Source: Halomonas meridiana (lineage in GTDB: Bacteria; Pseudomonadota; Gammaproteobacteria; Pseudomonadales; Halomonadaceae). Taken from it: DNA of 64,000 nucleotides. Every line of letters starts with the position of its first letter. Position 1 is the first letter of the stretch. Below the pieces are notes generated by a model, which worked only from the letters and a program-made list of their open reading frames with translations, was not told the DNA's origin and made no database searches. The translations under genes were made by a program, and so were the position numbers. Of the stretch, positions 63,222-64,000 are shown piece after piece. Location: contig NZ_CP024621.1 in NCBI RefSeq assembly GCF_009846525.1, forward strand, positions 1,860,001-1,924,000, in the 5' to 3' direction.

Positions 63222-64000
63222 ATGCGCTTTTCAGACGTCCCTTTTCGACCGACGCGTTGGTTGCCCGGTGGGCACTTGCAAACGCTCTTTAGCCCACTGT
63301 TTCGTGCGAAGCCCTCCCTTGAGCGTCAACGTGAGCGGCTGACGCTAGACGATGGCGACTTCATCGATGTGGATTGGTACGGCCCCAAGGGGGACACGAC
63401 GCGTTGCGCCGTTTTACTGCATGGCCTGACCGGCAGTTCTAATTCACTCTACATCCTTGGCCAACAGCGGGCGCTGGCGGCGCAGGGGTGGCAGAGCGTG
63501 GCGGTCAACTGGCGGGGGTGTTCCGGCGAACCCAATCATCGGGCGCGGGGCTATCATTCCGGCGCCAGTGAAGACCTTGCAGATATTCTCAAGCAGCTGG
63601 CCTCGCGCTACCCGCACAAGCCCCTGGTGGCCGTGGGTTACTCCTTGGGCGGTAACGTACTGATGAAATATCTCGGGGAGACGGGGCAACACAGCCCGCT
63701 GCAGGCAGCGGTCGCGGTGTCGGTGCCGTTTCGTCTGGATCACTGTGCCGACCGTATTAGTCAGGGGTTCTCGAGGGTGTATCAGGCGCGTTTTCTGCGT
63801 GACTTGCGCCACTATGTCGAATCCAAACAGCGCGCCTTTCAAGCACATGGCCGTGCTGACGAGCTTGCGCGGCTGACGTCGCTGGAAACACTGGACGGCA
63901 TGAAGTCGTTCTGGGATTTCGATGGGCGTGTCACGGCCCCTTTGCACGGCTTTGCCAATGCCGATGAGTATTACCAGCGCAGCAGTAGTGCTTTCTTCGT
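63222..64000 (+). CDS. yheT: YheT-like alpha/beta hydrolase (partial, runs off the window)
   Basis: The first 259 codons of a YheT/ABHD-type hydrolase: PTRWLPGGHLQTLFSPLFRA at the N terminus, oxyanion region LLHGLTGSSNS, NWRGCSGE, and nucleophile elbow GYSLGGN with the catalytic Ser. The Asp and His lie beyond or near the end. The gene is cut by the window edge without a stop. Function in E. coli is not fully defined; relatives are esterases. Confidence 0.9.
   Translation, partial: MRFSDVPFRPTRWLPGGHLQTLFSPLFRAKPSLERQRERLTLDDGDFIDVDWYGPKGDTTRCAVLLHGLTGSSNSLYILGQQRALAAQGWQSVAVNWRGCSGEPNHRARGYHSGASEDLADILKQLASRYPHKPLVAVGYSLGGNVLMKYLGETGQHSPLQAAVAVSVPFRLDHCADRISQGFSRVYQARFLRDLRHYVESKQRAFQAHGRADELARLTSLETLDGMKSFWDFDGRVTAPLHGFANADEYYQRSSSAFF

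Overview
The window looks like a Halomonas-type gammaproteobacterial chromosome carrying a large genomic island. This rests on familiar Halomonadaceae-like proteins (DabAB, the AttH/ABC exporter, YheT, rhodanese, a SulP-UspA pair) and on GC-rich core DNA on the right; no marker gene proves the genus.

The island can be delimited from sequence alone. An identical 18-bp core lies at 847-864 and 53285-53302. Just inside each core is the same tandem decamer pair (919-940 and 53147-53168), the pattern expected of arm-type integrase sites. A P4-like tyrosine integrase (51916-53106) sits beside the right core. The element is about 52.4 kb. The left flank (1-846) holds a toxin-antitoxin module and may be the tail of another island in tandem. 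The right flank (53.3-64 kb) looks like ordinary chromosome: LysR-dabB-dabA (inorganic carbon uptake), an ABC exporter with an AttH-like lipoprotein, and a YheT hydrolase.

Island layout, left to right: (1) 1.3-13.9 kb, a defence block with a Gabija-like OLD nuclease/UvrD helicase pair, a decayed tyrosine recombinase, a giant DUF4011/SF1 helicase-Vsr-like nuclease broken by a frameshift, and an unusual fusion of a methyltransferase remnant, an HsdS-like domain and an AlbA/Schlafen domain. (2) 14.3-18.3 kb, a minus-strand recombination cassette (RadC, YqaJ exonuclease, ERF annealing protein, DUF932) in which three genes are preceded by terminator hairpins abutting their ribosome sites. (3) 18.6-34 kb, an envelope/redox cargo: ECF sigma, membrane thioredoxin, zf-HC2 protein, AhpD-like protein, acidic cytochrome c, a second lgt with an L,D-transpeptidase, rhodanese, TetR, SulP and UspA. 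Within it is the most interesting locus (24.7-29.0 kb): a tubulin-tyrosine-ligase-like ATP-grasp enzyme fused to a PqqD-like domain and a degenerate HprK-like domain, followed by an 82-residue precursor-like secreted peptide with a Glu/Gly/Ala tail, then DinB, DUF302 and DoxX proteins. The cytochrome at 21.5 kb shares the peptide's leader and also carries an acidic tract. I propose an undescribed RiPP-like or polyglutamylation-like system. (4) 33.7-35.4 kb, a graveyard with a umuC remnant. (5) 35.5-40.0 kb, an AT-rich satellite-like replication module (Walker-A-dead D5-like protein, inovirus Gp2-like Rep, AlpA). (6) 40.2-51.3 kb, a type I restriction system with inserted GIY-YIG and PD-(D/E)XK genes, followed by an AAA ATPase/DUF4276 pair.

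The genes together suggest a mobile island that combines phage defence, its own recombination and replication functions, and an envelope stress cargo. All functional statements come from reading motifs by eye; no database search was run.
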